The translations under genes and the position numbers were made by a program. From Perkinsus olseni (Eukaryota > Perkinsozoa > Perkinsida > Perkinsidae), in contig JABANP010000444.1 of NCBI GenBank assembly GCA_013115135.1, positions 1 through 43,875 on the forward strand: DNA of 43,875 bases, read 5' to 3'. Below the pieces are notes generated by a model. The model saw only the letters and a program-made list of their open reading frames with translations. It searched no databases and had not been told where the DNA came from. This document shows positions 20,108 to 30,870 of the stretch, piece by piece (within the stretch, counting starts at the first letter, position 1; the number at the start of each line of letters is the position of its first letter).

Positions 20108-21670
20108 ATGCCGTCATGTTTTCAAGCAGTATGTCGGGCAGCTTGCAGCACAAGCCGAACCTTTCTTCTTGGTACATTGGGCTCAGTTGCGACTGAATTG
20201 ATTCAGATTGAGATTCAGAGAATGCATCTTCATTCGCCGCCCGCCCTGAGCATCTCCTTTTTACCCGCGGTACTCTCGACGAAACTCAACACAGCAGTGG
20301 TGATCATAGAGGATTCTAACGGCAATCAAGTCAGTGTTGGAGACGCTTTCCACCAACACCTCAACAGTCTCGTAGAGGATCAAGGGAAACTCGATCGATT
20401 ATCGAAGTGCTTCGAAGAAGGGAGTAGATCGACCGTGATAGAAGATTTGAGCATAACCGGTATACAAATAGTCCACGTTGGCAGCGAGAACTGCCCAGCA
20501 ACCCCCGAGGACGTTTGTGACTTCGTCAAGTCTATCAAGCTTCATTCGAATCACAGGAAGGCCCTATGTGGTGAGGGCTCGCGGCCGAGTTCGCTGCCAC
20601 TCAGCCAGCCTCGACGAGGCTCCCCACTCGGCGCAGGAGTAAGTAGAAAGCGGTTGGACTCGAATAGATTGGAGTACCCGCCGAATGATCCGGTTTTCCC
20701 GAAACAGAAAACATTCCTCGATTCGCTGAGAATTCAGGAGGTTTGGAATGAGGTTAGAGAGTCTGGGCTATCGAGGGAGGACGTCGTGGTGGCCATCATA
20801 GACACCGGCGTAGCACCTGACCATCCTGATCTCGAGGGAAAGCTATTGGAGGGATATGATGCTTCTGGAGCGCGAGAGAAGTCGCTCACCGATAATCATG
20901 GTCACGGCACGTTGATGGCTGGTATCCTCGCGTCGAACATCAACAACCGGTTCGGTATCGCTGGCATTGCTGATAAGGTCAAAATCCACCCGATCAGGGT
21001 TACAGAAAGTCAGACGGGGTGGGCTCCGGTGTCCCAGATCTCGAGGGCTTGGGAGCGAGCGTTGCTGTTCAAGGACACCAACATATTGGTGTTTGCTCAC
21101 GGTGATGAGTTCACCGAGCTAAACGAATTTGTTTACATGCGTTTGCTGGAGAAATCAGTGGAACAGGGTGTCTTTGTAGTTACTGCTGCCTCCAACTCTG
21201 AGAGAGCAGACGGCTCTGAGGAGACGCCGTTGCCGTGGTCTCTGGCTGATGATATTCCTGGAGTTGTCTCCGTCGCGGCAACATACGCGACGAATCCTAC
21301 ACTTCTCCTAGCGGACCACACGAAGCTTGCCAGTTTTGGAGCGCCTGGCACGGACGCCTGGTCGCCGAGACCGAAACGTGTGGAGGGCGAATGGCTGTAT
21401 TGGGAGAGATGGGGCTCGTCAGCAGCTGCCGCAGCCACTAGTGGTGTGGTGGCGTTGATGATGAGCTTCAGGAATTTCAAGCCGCTGGAGATTGAGAGAA
21501 TGTTGCTGAACTCTACCGAGGACAGAGTACGAACGAAATGGGGGCATGAGATGCCTTATGGTGTTCTTCGACCTGACCTCGCTGTCAAACAGGCGATAGC
21601 GGAGACTAGGCAGTCCCAACCCGATGAGTCGAGCGGGGCTCGAGGAAAAAAGCGGAAGGCAAATAGTTAG
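20108..21670 (+). CDS. Subtilisin-like serine protease (peptidase S8)
   Basis: 520 residues in one open frame. The propeptide region (about 60-155) leads to PPNDPVFPKQ (191-200), the usual entry of the catalytic domain. Catalytic Asp232 lies in VVVAIIDTGVAPDHPDL, His266 in NHGHGTLMAGILAS, the oxyanion Asn363 in VVTAASNS, and Ser438 in WGSSAAAAATSGVVAL. The usual GTSMAAP box is GSSAAAA here, so Thr and Pro are changed, but the serine is present. The tail is basic (GKKRKANS). No obvious intron; a gtaagt at 20640 lies inside conserved coding sequence. The start is uncertain: Met39 (20222) is followed by a short hydrophobic run (ALSISFLPAVL) and may be the true signal peptide. Perkinsus species secrete proteases of this family, so export is likely. 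Confidence 0.9.
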   Translation: MPSCFQAVCRAACSTSRTFLLGTLGSVATELIQIEIQRMHLHSPPALSISFLPAVLSTKLNTAVVIIEDSNGNQVSVGDAFHQHLNSLVEDQGKLDRLSKCFEEGSRSTVIEDLSITGIQIVHVGSENCPATPEDVCDFVKSIKLHSNHRKALCGEGSRPSSLPLSQPRRGSPLGAGVSRKRLDSNRLEYPPNDPVFPKQKTFLDSLRIQEVWNEVRESGLSREDVVVAIIDTGVAPDHPDLEGKLLEGYDASGAREKSLTDNHGHGTLMAGILASNINNRFGIAGIADKVKIHPIRVTESQTGWAPVSQISRAWERALLFKDTNILVFAHGDEFTELNEFVYMRLLEKSVEQGVFVVTAASNSERADGSEETPLPWSLADDIPGVVSVAATYATNPTLLLADHTKLASFGAPGTDAWSPRPKRVEGEWLYWERWGSSAAAAATSGVVALMMSFRNFKPLEIERMLLNSTEDRVRTKWGHEMPYGVLRPDLAVKQAIAETRQSQPDESSGARGKKRKANS

Positions 21671-21990
21671 CCTCAACAGCCTGAGTCTCATGGCCACTTG
21701 GATACTACTGCATCGTTTATCGTTTGTTGTGTGGCTTATGCCGATAACAGTTGTGTTCAGCTACTTGCGTGAAAGGGCCTCTCGCGTTATCTTGTTGAAC
21801 TCGTCGAGAACTTCTTGGGTTGCGTAACGATGAGGATAACACAGCTCGGGATGGATACCAGAAAAAAAGAAATGCAGTAGTGCCACTACTGTAGTTGCAG
21901 CAGACACCTGTTTTTTGACGAATTTTATGGCTTAAGAGGCTCAATAAGGCTTTTTAAGGTATATGAAGTAAGCATTAAAGAAGGAAAATC

Positions 21991-22628
21991 TTTTCGGGCT
22001 GTTCAGTAAACTTTGGCAAAACCTATTCCAGAACTTGTTCTCAGAATCAATTCTCAGAATGCATTCCCGAATCCTGTTCAGTGAACTCTATTCTCAAATA
22101 TTTCAGAACGAGTTCCGGAATCAGTTCCGAGATGTGTTCAAAGAACTCAATTCTGAGAATCGACTCTCAGAATAGATTCTGGCAGCCAACTGAGCGATTT
22201 CCAGAGCAGCGATCCGTTTTATCCGATGCGCACGCCGCTCAAGAAAAGATTTCGCTACGTTATAATACAACTCGGGCAAACTCCATTCAAGTAGTCTAGT
22301 GCGTTAGACGGCTGTGTCGCCACTCGTACCGCCCAGGTTCGATCCTCGCCAGCGACTCCCTCTGTACTTCAGATGGGCATCACGAAATTGGCCGTCCTCA
22401 GCTGTGATGTCACGCGCCACGAAACTCCCAACATAGGTTTCACCTACTCCGAAATAACTCATTCTGGAATGCGTTTCAGAACCGATTCCGAAGTTCACTG
22501 AACATGTTGGGAACCGATTCTGGAACCCATTCCAGAATCTGTTCCGGATGCAGTTTACTGAACGCGATTTCGCCAAAACTAATGCTGGAATGTATTCTGA
22601 ATTTCGGAATAGGTTTACTGAACACCCC
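21991..22628. mobile_element. Inverted-repeat element, possible non-autonomous DNA transposon
   Basis: The left end gggctgttcagtaaac and the right end gtttactgaacacccc are near-perfect inverted repeats, followed inward by cctattcc and its complement. The inner left half is rich in ttctcagaat-type words. I see no target duplication. A tRNA-like stretch with ggttcgatcc lies at 22295-22355. There is no transposase frame. Confidence 0.5.
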
Positions 22629-22679
22629 GTTTGAAACAAGCTGTGCTTCTCGCGCGCGCCCGGTGACTTGCTCTATCGC

Positions 22680-22790
22680 CGATTTTGTTGGATATGAGAA
22701 GGTTAGCCGTATGGTTTGAGGGCTGGGCACCTAAGCATCTGTTCGAGCCTCGAACTTCGAGGGTTCAATCCTAAGATACCCCACATTTAT
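22680..22790 (+). other. tRNA-like stretch
   Basis: ggttagccgtatggtttgag is A-box/D-arm-like and gagggttcaatcc is B-box-like, about 45 nt apart. The stems pair poorly. Probably a tRNA-derived repeat head. Confidence 0.35.
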
Positions 22791-22868
22791 TCAGTATTGC
22801 TGTTGTAACTCGCAGTCTCCTTGAGTTGTAATAGCTGGTCGATAAGATTGTAATCGACTCAGAGTTAT

Positions 22869-23175
22869 CTTTCGGGCTGTTCGGTAAACTTTGGCAAAAC
22901 CTATTCAGAACTAGTTCTCAGACTCAATTCTCAGAATGCATTCCCGAATCCTGTTCAGTGAACTCTATTCTCAAATATTTCAGAACGAGTTCTGGAATCA
23001 GTTCCGAGATGTGTTCAAAGAACTCAATTCTGTGAACCGATTCTCAGAATAGATTCTGGCAGCCAACTTGGCGATATCCAGAGCTGCGGTCCGTTTCTCC
23101 GATGCGCACGCCGCTCGAGAAATGGCTTCGCTAGGTTATAACACAACTCAGGCAAACTTCAGTCAAGTAGTCTAT
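22869..23175 (+). repeat. Truncated second copy of the 21991 element
   Basis: About 300 bp, over 90 percent alike by eye to 21991-22299 (same gcattcccgaatcctgttca block), in direct orientation. The right half is missing. Confidence 0.85.
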
Positions 23176-23302
23176 ACCATTCAGAAGTCTTTTTCGCGGA
23201 TAAGGCCGCCTATATGGGGGTCGAGGATTTCACGTTGGCGGTTTGAGACAGCAAATTGGCGGTAGGGTCAAGACGGGGGTATACAATTGGCGGATAAAGA
23301 AG

Positions 23303-24535
23303 TCATTTTAGCGGCAGGCCTCGAATAAGGAAATCAATTCCGCGAATAAGGCACGCAATTTCATGATTAAGGAAATCAATTTCGCCGATAAGGACATCAA
23401 TTTCTCCTCCTTCGCTCAGTCTGTCTTCACCGTGGCTCTGGTGAGACGAATCTCGTCCGTGTGGGTACCTCGGAAAAGCTCACCATTAGAGCATGCTGCA
23501 AGTCCTTTAGTGTGATGGTTCCATCAGGGCCGTCTGGCCCCGCGAACAGCTTGAACGCTGCTTTAACTTCCTCTGGCGAGTGATCGCCGCTGGTCTTTCG
23601 AGACATGACCTGCATCGCTGACGTCCCAGCTGAGTGATTCGCGCAGTTCTCACCTGTACAAACTCTTCGAAGTCGATCTCACCATTCCCATTCTCATCAA
23701 CGTCGGCTACCATCGCCTCGAGCTCATCTGGTGTCACTTTAACGCCGAGAGTCTCCATCAGAGTTCCAAGCTCCTGAAGAAAAGCAGATTACATTGCGGT
23801 GAAGATGACACGAAGAAGATCCAGATGCCGATGGCGCACAGCTAACTTCAACAGGAGTGCCCCCTTCCCGGCCGTTCAATTTGCGAGATGAACGTTGTGC
23901 GAGTGCGAGGACAGGAGGCCGGGATTTCCTTGAACACAATTCATTTGACCAATGACTGCACCTTCTGCGCTCTCATATTCATTGTGTGTTTTTCCATTTT
24001 TGCCGTGTTTTTCCACGAGGAAAGCGAGATGTGATGATGCTCATCTATTGAGGTCACTGGTAACAACCTCGCCGGTAATATCAGTAATATCTTCTACTAT
24101 CTCCATCACTGATCAGCTCTCATTCTGTTCTACCCCGTACACCATGAGCCAATCCGATCAATGATCGGCGATCATCACTCTTTCTATCGTTACGTCAGCG
24201 ACAACTCTCGCAGACTCAATACTGCTGAGTGACGCAGTGAGAATGGAATTTGACAGAATCTACTTACTTCAGTGCTGATGCTTCCGCCTCTGTCGATGTC
24301 GACTAGACTGAAAACCTGAAAAGCGAACCCTTCTGTTGTCGCGAGCAGAATCATGTGCGAGCACCAACCCCACCTCTCTGAACTCCTCCAAATCCTGCGC
24401 TGGCAGGTTCATTCTCTCGGCGAGCTCGATAAGCTCGGGGTCCGCGTTATACTCGGGAGTATCTTTCCTGTCAGAATCCGCTGACAGAATCGAGTCTCGT
24501 CTGTTGTCGTTCGACGATTCGGAACGACAGCTCAT
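23303..24535 (-). CDS. EF-hand calcium-binding protein (calmodulin/centrin-like), five exons
   Basis: Exons 24535-24374, 24315-24268, 23773-23654, 23609-23484 and 23437-23303 join in phase 0 to 195 residues. The introns (58, 494, 44 and 46 nt) start gtgggg, gtaagt, gtgaga and gtgagc, and all end cag. The N-terminal 45 residues are polar. EF1 has loop DIDRGGSISTEE after EEFREVFSLV. EF2 has DENGNGEIDFEE, a good calcium site. EF3 (PDGPDGTITLKD) lacks the first acidic ligands. EF4 begins as in calmodulin (SHGEDRLSEGGEIDVLIGEID), then runs into four in-frame 7-residue repeats and stops. Without the last splice, exon 4 would end 19 codons later at 23427. Two-lobed calcium sensor by family. The C-terminal lobe is probably not functional as a calcium switch. 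The long intron 2 carries the introner-like repeat. Confidence 0.78.
23319..23410 (-). repeat. 21-bp tandem repeat within the last EF-hand exon
   Basis: About 4.5 units of ggcgaaattgatttccttat type (minus strand), each 21 bp, so the reading frame passes through as GEIDVLI, GEIDFLN, HEIACLI, RGIDFLI. A degenerate echo (ccttatccgcg) continues to about 23190. Confidence 0.75.
24115..24160 (-). repeat. Introner-like repeat block in EF-hand intron 2
   Basis: On the minus strand it reads gattggctcatggtgtacgg then ggtagaacagaa. The coiled-coil gene intron has gattgggctcatagtgaacg then agatagaacaga at the same place. Same orientation relative to the host gene. Confidence 0.5.
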
Positions 24536-24771
24536 TGCTATGTGAGAAAGCCGCTAGAAATAGGGGGCAGCAGTATATTAGGCATCGATGTGGGCCTTCA
24601 AACCACTGTGAGTGTACGCACATCAATGCTAAGGTGTGCAAGTGAGCGCAAGATAGCAAGATATAGCTGCGACTAGTCCGTTGATCGAATTCGGCTGTTC
24701 ACCACCAGCGATTCAGATCGAACTCGACCAGGCAGCTGTCGGACAATGGCGACCGTGTTTGAAATGAGCTC

Positions 24772-25096
24772 TCAGTCCATGCTGAACTGCGACTCATCGT
24801 GCTCGTCAGCAGCGCCGATGACAGACTCTTCGGTCGGGCAGCAGCCCAGACTCTCCGTCGAGGTCTTGTCGAATTCTCTCTCGAAATGAGCGACTGACAG
24901 GTATCGGATAGGCTCCTCAGGTTGCAGGCGAGGGATACTCTGGGGCTCCAAGAAACGAAGGATACTTCAGTCCGTTCGAAGTTTTCAAGCCGTGAGCGTC
25001 GACGGTGATTCCGGGAGTGACAAGAGCGGGAATGGATCGGGAACCGGCAGTTGCCCGAACACCCACTCAAGTCTCGCTCGGCTTCCCTCATCAACA
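24772..25096 (-). CDS. C-terminal part of an unrecognised protein (two exons)
   Basis: Exon 25096-25004 (VDEGSRARLEWVFGQLPV, then PDPFPLLSLPESP) joins across a 39-nt intron (25003-24965, gtcgac to gaag) to exon 24964-24772. The second exon reads ILRFLEPQSIPRLQPEEPIR, then YLSVAHFEREF, and ends EESVIGAADEHDESQFSMD before TGA. The splice removes two in-frame stops and keeps phase, which supports it. The acidic serine-rich tail is typical of a free C-terminus. Upstream exons are not found; a stop lies just before 25096. The gene would end about 240 bp upstream of the EF-hand gene, on the same strand. Confidence 0.4.
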
Positions 25097-25452
25097 CTTT
25101 CTCGTCGGCGATTGGATTGAGATCACGATAGGCTTCAAGATGCCGCAGTCTGAGCCACGAACAGCTATTGTGTGCAGCTAGCTGATGAGAGCTCAAAAGT
25201 GTCCCTCGCTCCAGCAAACATGTATTTAGGAGCGTACAATAGTGAGACTACTCACAATGCCCCTCTCCCCAGAGGTGAACGAAGGAAGTCCCGAGCTGCT
25301 TTTCTTGAGAAATCAGCGGTGTTCGTCGGCGGTTGTTCCTGACAACCGGATTCTAACAGTCTGGCGCTTCCCAGCTTGTCAACGCGCGCGCCGAACGGTG
25401 TCGCTGAGTCAGCGACGCTGACTTGATTAGATTCAATGAAATTGCTGTTGAG

Positions 25453-26283
25453 CTATGCAGCTAGCTCGAACGATGCCGCAGCCGCGGCGGCACAGCGCGC
25501 CGAAGAAACAGACCAGACCATCTTTTTCTCTCGTATCAATGTTGAACGGATTTCTGTCGTCCAAGGCGTCTCTACACACCGAGGTCGACTATCCAAACGA
25601 AACGGTACAGAGGCTGTCACCTCTCTCTCGTGAGCAACGGGTGATGGGGATTCTGATGAAAAGAATTCTGAAACGGTGAGCACATGGGAGATAACTACGA
25701 CCGATGATGGCTTCACCTTCAGCCTCAGTCCCGCACTCTGTCGGGACGCTCGAGTCGCCTCTGGAGCTTGCTCGGTCCACGCTCTGACTATGACCCTGAG
25801 AACGATTGCGTTATCCATGATCACAACAGAACTTTTCGATAGGGAAAAAACTCGAGATATCTGAGCAGATTCACTTCCGCTAGTAGCCTGATCGTCGCGA
25901 TTTTCGCGATGGGAATGCGGTAATGGAGAAGAACGCCGGACCTACCCCTAGAGCTTTCCGAAAGTCTGTTGACTTCATTGGCCGGAACGAACATTGCGCT
26001 AACTGAGGCAGAAACAACGATGAACAGAGTCGAGCAACTCAACCCAATCGCGTGGACCAGTAGGCTACTGGCAGTAGCTGACCTCCTCAACTTCTCTGTT
26101 CCTGGCAGCACGGCGTTTCTCTTCTTCACGACGCCGTCGTCTCCGCTCTCTCGAGCGCAGCTGTTCATCCAGCTCCGCTCGAAATCGCGAGAGGTCGAGC
26201 GTCCTGCTTCGGAAGACAACAAGATGCCGACAGTGGCGATGGCAGTAATGTCCCTTTTCATTAGCCAAATTGAGCGAGGCTAG
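25453..26283 (-). CDS. Unrecognised minus-strand gene, partly resolved
   Basis: Exon 25887-25717 is a 57-codon phase-0 block (ATSGSESAQISRVFSLSKSS, then AIVLRVIVRAWTEQAP). A 49-nt intron (gtgaag to ttcag) leads to NSFHQNPHHPLLTRE. A last exon ends SSARCAAAAAASFELAA at the stop at 25453. Further upstream, 26268-26085 reads RFRAELDEQLRSRERRRRRR then EEEKRRAARNREVEE, a charged coiled-coil exon followed by a gtcagc donor. The join between these two parts is unresolved, since two frames compete at 26050-25888. Antisense frames on the plus strand (25455-25679 and 25969-26283) are also open, so strand choice is not secure. Confidence 0.3.
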
Positions 26284-29200
26284 GATTCATCGGCGACGGG
26301 ATGCGGCGCTCTCAAACTATTACTAATAGCTATTGACTAGTAACATATTATGTTAGAAACAATTATTAATTGTTTCTTGGCTCTTACTTGGACGGGTCGG
26401 CTGTAGTTCTCTGCATCTGAGCTAGCTCCGCGTCTTCACAAGCTTGCTTGGCTCGAACGAGTGCACTGCTATATATAATAATACCACAACTTCCGCAACT
26501 CAGGTTACATCAATCGCTTTTGTCTATTTCTGTGATCATCGTAAAGTTTCTCGAATCGTTCACTGCTTTTGGACAGTTGCCTGCGATTCATTGAAGTATC
26601 GGCGGAGCTCGAACTTAGCGATGCAGACGACGCAAGCGGCGAGGGAAGGTCTTCTGTCAAACTGAGAGAGTGCTTAGACTCCAAGCGTTAAAGTTTCGGC
26701 GATGGGGAATTCAAATTCACGGCACAGTGTCGTCGACACTCACGCATACTAATAAATATATATCAATTGACGAATGAAAATATTCAAGCGATTCAGCATG
26801 TACGATTCTAAATTAGAGTTTCTAATCGAGCCGGAGTTGCCGGATTCAGCACCTGGCCCGATGGCTCTCATCAGCACAGAGCGAGAAGGAACTCGGAAGT
26901 CCGATTCCCGCTTGATCGCAGCACCCGTACCGCAGCTGAATTCATGCAACTCGAATGTCACGAAAACAACCCTGGAAGACATGAGGCTACTGGGCAAAAC
27001 AAATAAGAGCTATAAGACAGATAAAGCTGAACGAGGTCGAGCTGTAAGATACTAGGCCGAGCCTAGTAGGCCCTGCTGTGTCCTACTGCGCAAGGTCCCC
27101 TGCGCAACAGAATCTGTCCGACATCTGTTGAACAGATGACATAAGCCGTGACATCTGTGAAAATCGCCACTCTTACGTCGAGACTTTTCTCTCCACTTTC
27201 ACTCCCTCGGTAGCTCTCACGGTGACAAGAGCATGTGGGTGACAAGTGCCTGAGGACCATTGCCATCTGCCTCGAGAGCAGACTTCTGCTTTCTCGGCGG
27301 AGTCCATGAGATTGTGAACGGTTGGCAGCCGACCTCAGGTTGGCGGTACAATAAAATTCTGGCTCGACAAACTCGCCTTATCTTAAAGCCCTTATGTAAA
27401 GGCGAGTCTGTCGAGCCAATTGTTAAGGCCCTTAACCAATCCCTCCTAAATCAACTTGATTTAATCAAGATACGTCGGTGCCAGCCTGACTCGTCTGACT
27501 AAGCCGAATTACAGCGAAACTCACACACGCCGCGTTTGACAATCGTGCGCTTCTCGCGTGTTTGTCAAATGGGAAGCTTTCCTCGTTTTCAAATCGGCAC
27601 CCTAGATTGCGAATGATATACGAGGTACAGAAGGGCTCCCACCTTGGAACGGCAACCAACCTGTCGATGCGACTCTCCTCGATAACGGCTTCATTCTGAA
27701 CAGAGCCAACACATGTTTGGCGGATAAATTATTCATTATTCGGAATAATGACGACCAGACTCTGGTCGCCAGAGCGCCGCCCTCACGGAGCGGCGTTCTC
27801 AAGCGCTATAACGCCTCCCGCTTCCAGCGGGCCGCTTGCATTCAGGAAGCGGGCTGCTACCAGATTGGCACTACGAAACACCGAGCAAGCACCAGCGGAG
27901 CAGAAGGATGACAGGATTTCGGACGCAGCAATTACGAATCCCTCCTCGACGAGTCACCGCCACGCAAGAGGCCACGACAACTTGTCGTCGACAAGTTTCC
28001 GCGGCCACTTGCTTGGCAGCGACTCTGGCGCCGTCAACGGACCCGGTTAGCTCGATACTTACGGAGATTGCAGCGATTGATCGAGTCCTGCAGTTCGAGA
28101 TAGTGAGGCAGACGAATTCATCGTATCCTTGAGCGGGCTGCCCTGGCTGCCGTGTAATTGTGGCGGAGGATAGTAAATCATGATAAGGATATACAGCTGG
28201 GATAGCACCCGCGGAGATGGCACGTCTATGACGTGACGCCACCAAGATCAAGATTCTTGATTCGAGAATCTAATTTCCTTTAATCAGATTCTTGCGACAA
28301 AATGCGTCAACTCTCCACGACAGAGTCGAAGCAGACCCAGTCCGCCGGACTGAGCGTCGCGAGCCAGCATGGAATTTTCGGCCGAAGTGGGCACGGTGTG
28401 CCCGGCACACCTCCATTGCGAGCTCGGCACTCATGCTACTGTAGACGTGTTGGGAAAAAAATCTGTGTTTGAACGGAATGTTGGCGCAGTTCCGGTAGCG
28501 ACGACCGGAGTGGCGGTTGGATTATCGTTTGAGAGGTTTCAAGAATGCTGGCGCGCCAAGTAAGTTACCAATCCATCGTAGTGTATCAGACCGAATCTCG
28601 TAACCAATGGACGATGGAGTATGAAGCTCCCGCTGAGCGTCATGGATGCGGAGAATTTGGCTAGGATTCTAGAAGGCATTCAGTCTAGGAATTACTTGCG
28701 AGAAGGCATTTTCATAATATGGACGATGACAAGCCTGGCTAAATATCGGATAGATCGGATATCCAACCCAGCCCTCAAAGTATGAAGTTGCCTCGCAGAG
28801 AGGCGCCTGCACTCATCTTCAGCAGCCTCAGAACTCCCGCAGTCCACAGCTCCTCCAGGAGACACATCTTGGGTGGCAAGATGTGGGTCGCATCGGCTGT
28901 TGGGTTTCCAGCCATACTGCACGCAAGCGAAAACTATTAAGAGAGTTGCTCTGAGCAACTTGCTCGGTAGTTTACAGAAAAGAAGGGCACAGGATAGCGT
29001 ACTCGATAAGCAAACAATAGCTAAATGGTGAGCCTACCATGTCAGGGACCCTGACTCAGGGTGGACTCCACCCGGTGGAGCGGGCTTGACACCATTGGTC
29101 AAGGTAGCATATAGCTTAGCCATGACTCATTTTTCTGCCTTGCGATCGGGTGGACAGGAAACGGTTCGCAAATCTTTCTCCTTTTTCCTCATATTCCAAT

Positions 29201-29913
29201 GATACCAAGTGGCATCACACGTACGATAATCTTGATATGATAACCAGAAGCTTATAATCATTCATATTGTGTCCCTCATTGTAATGACTCCGTAGGGACA
29301 CAGGGGGAAAACGGCGCCGTGACATCCTGTCACTGACAGGTGACGTCTATTTCTTACGCGTTCATTCAAAATCCCTGGATGCTAACATCCAGTTTTGCCC
29401 CATCGAGCTGTATCTTCCGTAGTTTCCACTTTCTGCGTTGGTGGATCACCACAAGACTTGGCTCAAGAGGATTTTAGCCTCAAGAATCATGTGAGCGGGG
29501 CGATCGTCAGCGTCGCTGAGGATCGCTCCGCTCACACGCGAGGCTATAGCGGACTCTGCTAAGCACACGCTTGCTCGGGCAATGGGATCTCTCCCAAATC
29601 TGCACCAAAGCGACAACATAGTTACGTTTATACGCTACGCAACAGCCGCCACCTGTTTAGTACTACTCAGCTGTTGGACTATCATCGCTGCAATTACCTC
29701 GACTGCTACAGCGTATCATTAGTCTCAGATCACCGTCTCGCGTCATCATGAGCTTCACACTCGCGTGCATGAGTCTGCGTTTTCGATTACGCTATAGAAC
29801 GTCATTATCGATCAACTCCCCTCGGATCCGGTTCTACCTTTCTGTGAGCCCTGACTCAAATAGCTACGTTGTATTGAGCTACATTGCTTTTCAGTTAGTA
29901 TCACCATCCTATT
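26284..29913. other. Few supportable features; hairpins and possible exons
   Basis: 27360-27418 is a 20-bp inverted repeat (tggctcgacaaactcgcctt arm, one mismatch, about 20-nt loop). 27955-28015 has nested inverted repeats around acttgtcgtcgacaagt. 29027-29105 chains gtcagggaccctgac, ggtggactccaccc and ttgacaccattggtcaa. A possible minus-strand exon at about 28225-28080 (PAVYPYHDLLSSATITRQ, then GYDEFVCLTISNCRTRSI) ends at a gtaagtat donor. A minus frame at 28958-28692 has a hydrophobic start but no ATG. 29630-29890 repeats blocks of 700-1500. Confidence 0.35.
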
Positions 29914-30105
29914 ATGATGAAGTACATCTCCAGCCTCATCTGCATCATCCTTGGTCTTGTCGGTTCGATCCCCAAGGTGGAAGGGGTGGTGGAAAACACG
30001 GTAGACAGCTTCCCGCCGAGGCGCCTCCAGTCTTGCCAGTTTTGCGAATTGTTTTGCCGCAAGACCTGTAAGCCCAAAGGCTTCCTTGGCTGCACTTGCG
30101 TGTAG
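29914..30105 (+). CDS. Small secreted cysteine-rich peptide
   Basis: 63 codons starting at a double ATG. Residues 2-24 form a strong signal peptide (YISSLICIILGLVGSIPKVEG). The mature part of about 39 residues ends in a six-cysteine module, C-x2-C-x3-C-x3-C-x7-C-x-C, closing with GCTCV before TAG. Six closely spaced cysteines suggest a disulfide-stabilised exported miniprotein. The pattern is not one I can match to a named family. Upstream lies a repeat block also found upstream of family A secreted gene copy 1. Single exon as read. An antisense frame exists but lacks these features. Confidence 0.55.
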   Translation: MMKYISSLICIILGLVGSIPKVEGVVENTVDSFPPRRLQSCQFCELFCRKTCKPKGFLGCTCV

Positions 30106-30660
30106 GTGCAGTTTCAACGTACCCCACGGCATATGATGCGTCATTCATCTCAGATAGTAGAGCTCAAAGTTTAGAGACAGGGATATTCATATCGCTACCC
30201 CGGAGCTTGGAGACGTGGCCGTAATGCTGTTGCCTTCATTGCTATGATGTTTTTGCCTCGAGTACTGTAAAGTAGAACTCCGTACCGCTGTGTTTTTATA
30301 GATTGCCAAGTTGATCTTGATCACCATGGCCATTTTCTTGCGGTGTACGAAGTACAATTCTGCCTCTAGGCTCACCCTGTGCTGGTGTGTTGAGCACAGC
30401 ACTGAGGGCATCTGCAACATTCGGCACGTCTCCTAGAAAGGTTCTTGAAGAACCGTTCTTTGCGCATCCGAGTCGACCAGCGATTCGAATAAGCGTTGTC
30501 ATCGGTTCTCCTATCTCCTGATGAGTTGCGATCAGGAGATGAGCTTCGACTCTTCCGATGAGATCCGACTTGAGTTATGTCTTGGGCGAGGCAGTCTAAT
30601 AGGATCCCACGATGGGATCCCATGATGATCAGCCTATACTATAGGCTGCTGGATCGGATC
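30106..30660. other. No gene seen
   Basis: Short inverted repeats: ctcctgat/atcaggag at 30513-30540, ggatcccacgatgggatcc near 30602, agcctatactataggct near 30631. Minus-strand frames (30296-30623) are not recognisable. Confidence 0.4.
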
Positions 30661-30870
30661 CTGGTAAGTCCGTCGCCCTTCTTGCTCAGCCTTGAGAATG
30701 TTCCCGGAGGACTCCCTCCTGCTGAGATCGATGATTGCGTGGTCTGTGTAAGATTATAGTTCAGCGCCGGTTCTGGCTCAGTCAGATTGGGCGGTGACTC
30801 CAGAGCTGATCAATGCTTTGGAGGAGAACGACCAACCAGCCAGCAGCGCTGGCCCAGCACAACCCGGAAG
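30661..30870 (+). pseudogene. Third relic of the secreted family A gene
   Basis: ENVPGGLPPAEIDD (from about 30694) aligns with DNFPGRLPSANIND. After about 45 nt of extra sequence, DWAVTPELINALEEN aligns with DWEVTPELINALKTL, and SSAGPAQ echoes FSAGPQLA. The signal-peptide ATG is not clear, the frame is broken, and the rest is lost. It lies on the plus strand, 10-30 kb from the other two copies. Confidence 0.6.

Noticed and set aside
20637..20710. gtaagt...aaacag as an intron in the protease gene
   Set aside because: The 69 nt encode PPNDPVFPKQ, a conserved entry segment of subtilisins, and the frame is open through it.
25436..26283. Plus-strand gene with a 47-nt intron at 25676-25722
   Set aside because: The minus strand gives longer in-phase exons and better composition; the plus reading stops at once after the intron. 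Kept only as an alternative.
28692..28958. Secreted 88-residue minus-strand protein
   Set aside because: Hydrophobic start but no ATG in frame up to a stop, and no second line of support.
29455..29466. Second spliced-leader match (cttggctcaag)
   Set aside because: Only 11 bases match and the preceding bases do not fit the leader.
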